A stretch of DNA of 64,000 bases from Pseudomonadales bacterium (GTDB lineage: Bacteria; Pseudomonadota; Gammaproteobacteria; Pseudomonadales; IMCC2047). Within the stretch, counting starts at the first letter, position 1. The number at the start of each line of letters is the position of its first letter. The notes under the pieces are model-generated. The model saw only the letters and a program-made list of their open reading frames with translations, searched no databases and had not been told where the DNA came from. Below, piece by piece: positions 63,557 through 64,000 of this stretch. Both the position numbers and the translations under genes were made by a program. The DNA is taken from NCBI GenBank assembly GCA_024234615.1, contig JACKNY010000003.1, forward strand, positions 434,001 to 498,000. Reading direction: 5' to 3'.

Positions 63557-64000
63557 TTATTGTGCGGCTTTAAAGTTGGTGATATCCACAGGCTGAATAA
63601 CGTCACCTGTGTCGTTGCCCCAAGCGTTACGCTCGTAGGTAATTACCGCTGCTAAATCCACTTCACTTAGCTGTGAACCAAAAGCCGCCATCGCGGTGCC
63701 GGCCTTACCATTGATGACTAAATTTAAATGCGCGCTCTTATCGCCTAAGGCAATCTGGCTGCCTTTTAACGCAGGGAACACTGGCGGAACTCCATTCCCT
63801 TCAGCACCGTGGCAAGCGGCGCAAAAAGTAGCGTAGGTTTTTTCACCGCGTGCCATTAACTCTTCTGCAGTCCAGGCTTTATCTTTAAGCCCTGCTTCAG
63901 CTGACGCAGCAGCCTTCCTCTCTGCTACCCAGACATCATATTCCGCCTGCTCTTTAGCAACGACTACAATCGGCATGAAGCCATGATCCTTGCCACACAG
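63557..64000 (-). CDS. ctaC: Cytochrome c oxidase subunit II with fused cytochrome c domain, partial
   Basis: The C-terminal part only; the start lies beyond the right edge. In-window sequence begins with the CuA-ligand end LCGKDHGFMP, then a linker (about 30 residues, Ala/Glu-rich) and a cytochrome c domain with CAACH and the axial methionine in AGTAMAAFG. This caa3-like fusion gives the oxidase a covalently attached electron donor and is also seen in Pseudomonas CoxB. First gene of the cox cluster, 14 bases before ctaD. Confidence 0.93.
   Translation of the reverse strand: MCGKDHGFMPIVVVAKEQAEYDVWVAERKAAASAEAGLKDKAWTAEELMARGEKTYATFCAACHGAEGNGVPPVFPALKGSQIALGDKSAHLNLVINGKAGTAMAAFGSQLSEVDLAAVITYERNAWGNDTGDVIQPVDITNFKAAQ

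Noticed and set aside
1..64000. CRISPR arrays, insertion sequences, prophage genes, tRNA or rRNA genes
   Set aside because: No regularly spaced repeats, transposase or integrase reading frames, or cloverleaf/rRNA-like segments were seen on either strand.

Overview
The window is chromosomal DNA of a gammaproteobacterium on the Pseudomonas/Cellvibrionales side of the class. The gene order is diagnostic: hemB-ppx-trxA-rho-ubiD-fre, hemYXDC-algR-algZ-argH, lptM-lysA-dapF-DUF484-HAD, rpoH-ftsX-ftsE-ftsY//rsmD-coaD-fdx-mutM, dsbA-c4-c5//engB//polA-DUF2782-znuA//zur-znuCB, and ctaB...ctaE-ctaG-ctaD-ctaC are all blocks known from Pseudomonas. Base composition by eye is moderate, a little under half G+C. 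I see no rRNA, tRNA, insertion sequence, prophage or CRISPR array.

Layout. 1-13.8 kb: housekeeping (tetrapyrrole synthesis, thioredoxin, Rho, UbiD/Fre, AlgZR two-component system, ArgH). 13.8-19.4 kb: a potassium island, trkA-trkH followed by a shortened KdpD-like kinase and a KdpE-like regulator. 19.7-34.2 kb: an SDR protein, TfoX-N and Smr proteins, the lysine/DAP cluster, trmB, rpoH, ftsXEY, rsmD, coaD, fdx, mutM and a LysR regulator. 34.2-45.4 kb: the accessory core, six genes all on the minus strand. These are a ThDP enzyme of the acetolactate synthase type, two half-size citrate-synthase-fold proteins, a TonB-dependent receptor, a periplasmic binding protein and a 1502-residue hybrid kinase with three receivers, HPt, GGDEF and EAL. 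45.6-56.9 kb: EEP phosphatase, DsbA, cytochromes c4 and c5, EngB, PolA, an acyltransferase, the zinc uptake locus with a clear Zur box, and a secreted RidA-like protein. 56.9-64 kb: the aa3-type cytochrome oxidase cluster, cut by the window edge inside ctaC.

Most notable observations: (1) between polA and engB, the site of Spot 42 in enterics and ErsA in Pseudomonas, there is an unannotated minus-strand sRNA with a sigmaE/AlgU-type promoter, UCCCC-bearing loops and a strong terminator; (2) rpoH has a very good sigmaE/AlgU-type promoter, so the two would share control; (3) the ThDP enzyme plus two degenerate citrate-synthase-like proteins look like an undescribed enzyme system; (4) next to it lies a receptor/binding-protein/c-di-GMP hub; (5) a second candidate sRNA lies divergent from the LysR gene; (6) several genes expected from Pseudomonas synteny (ctaA, xerC, two M16 peptidases, thrB) are absent at their usual places.
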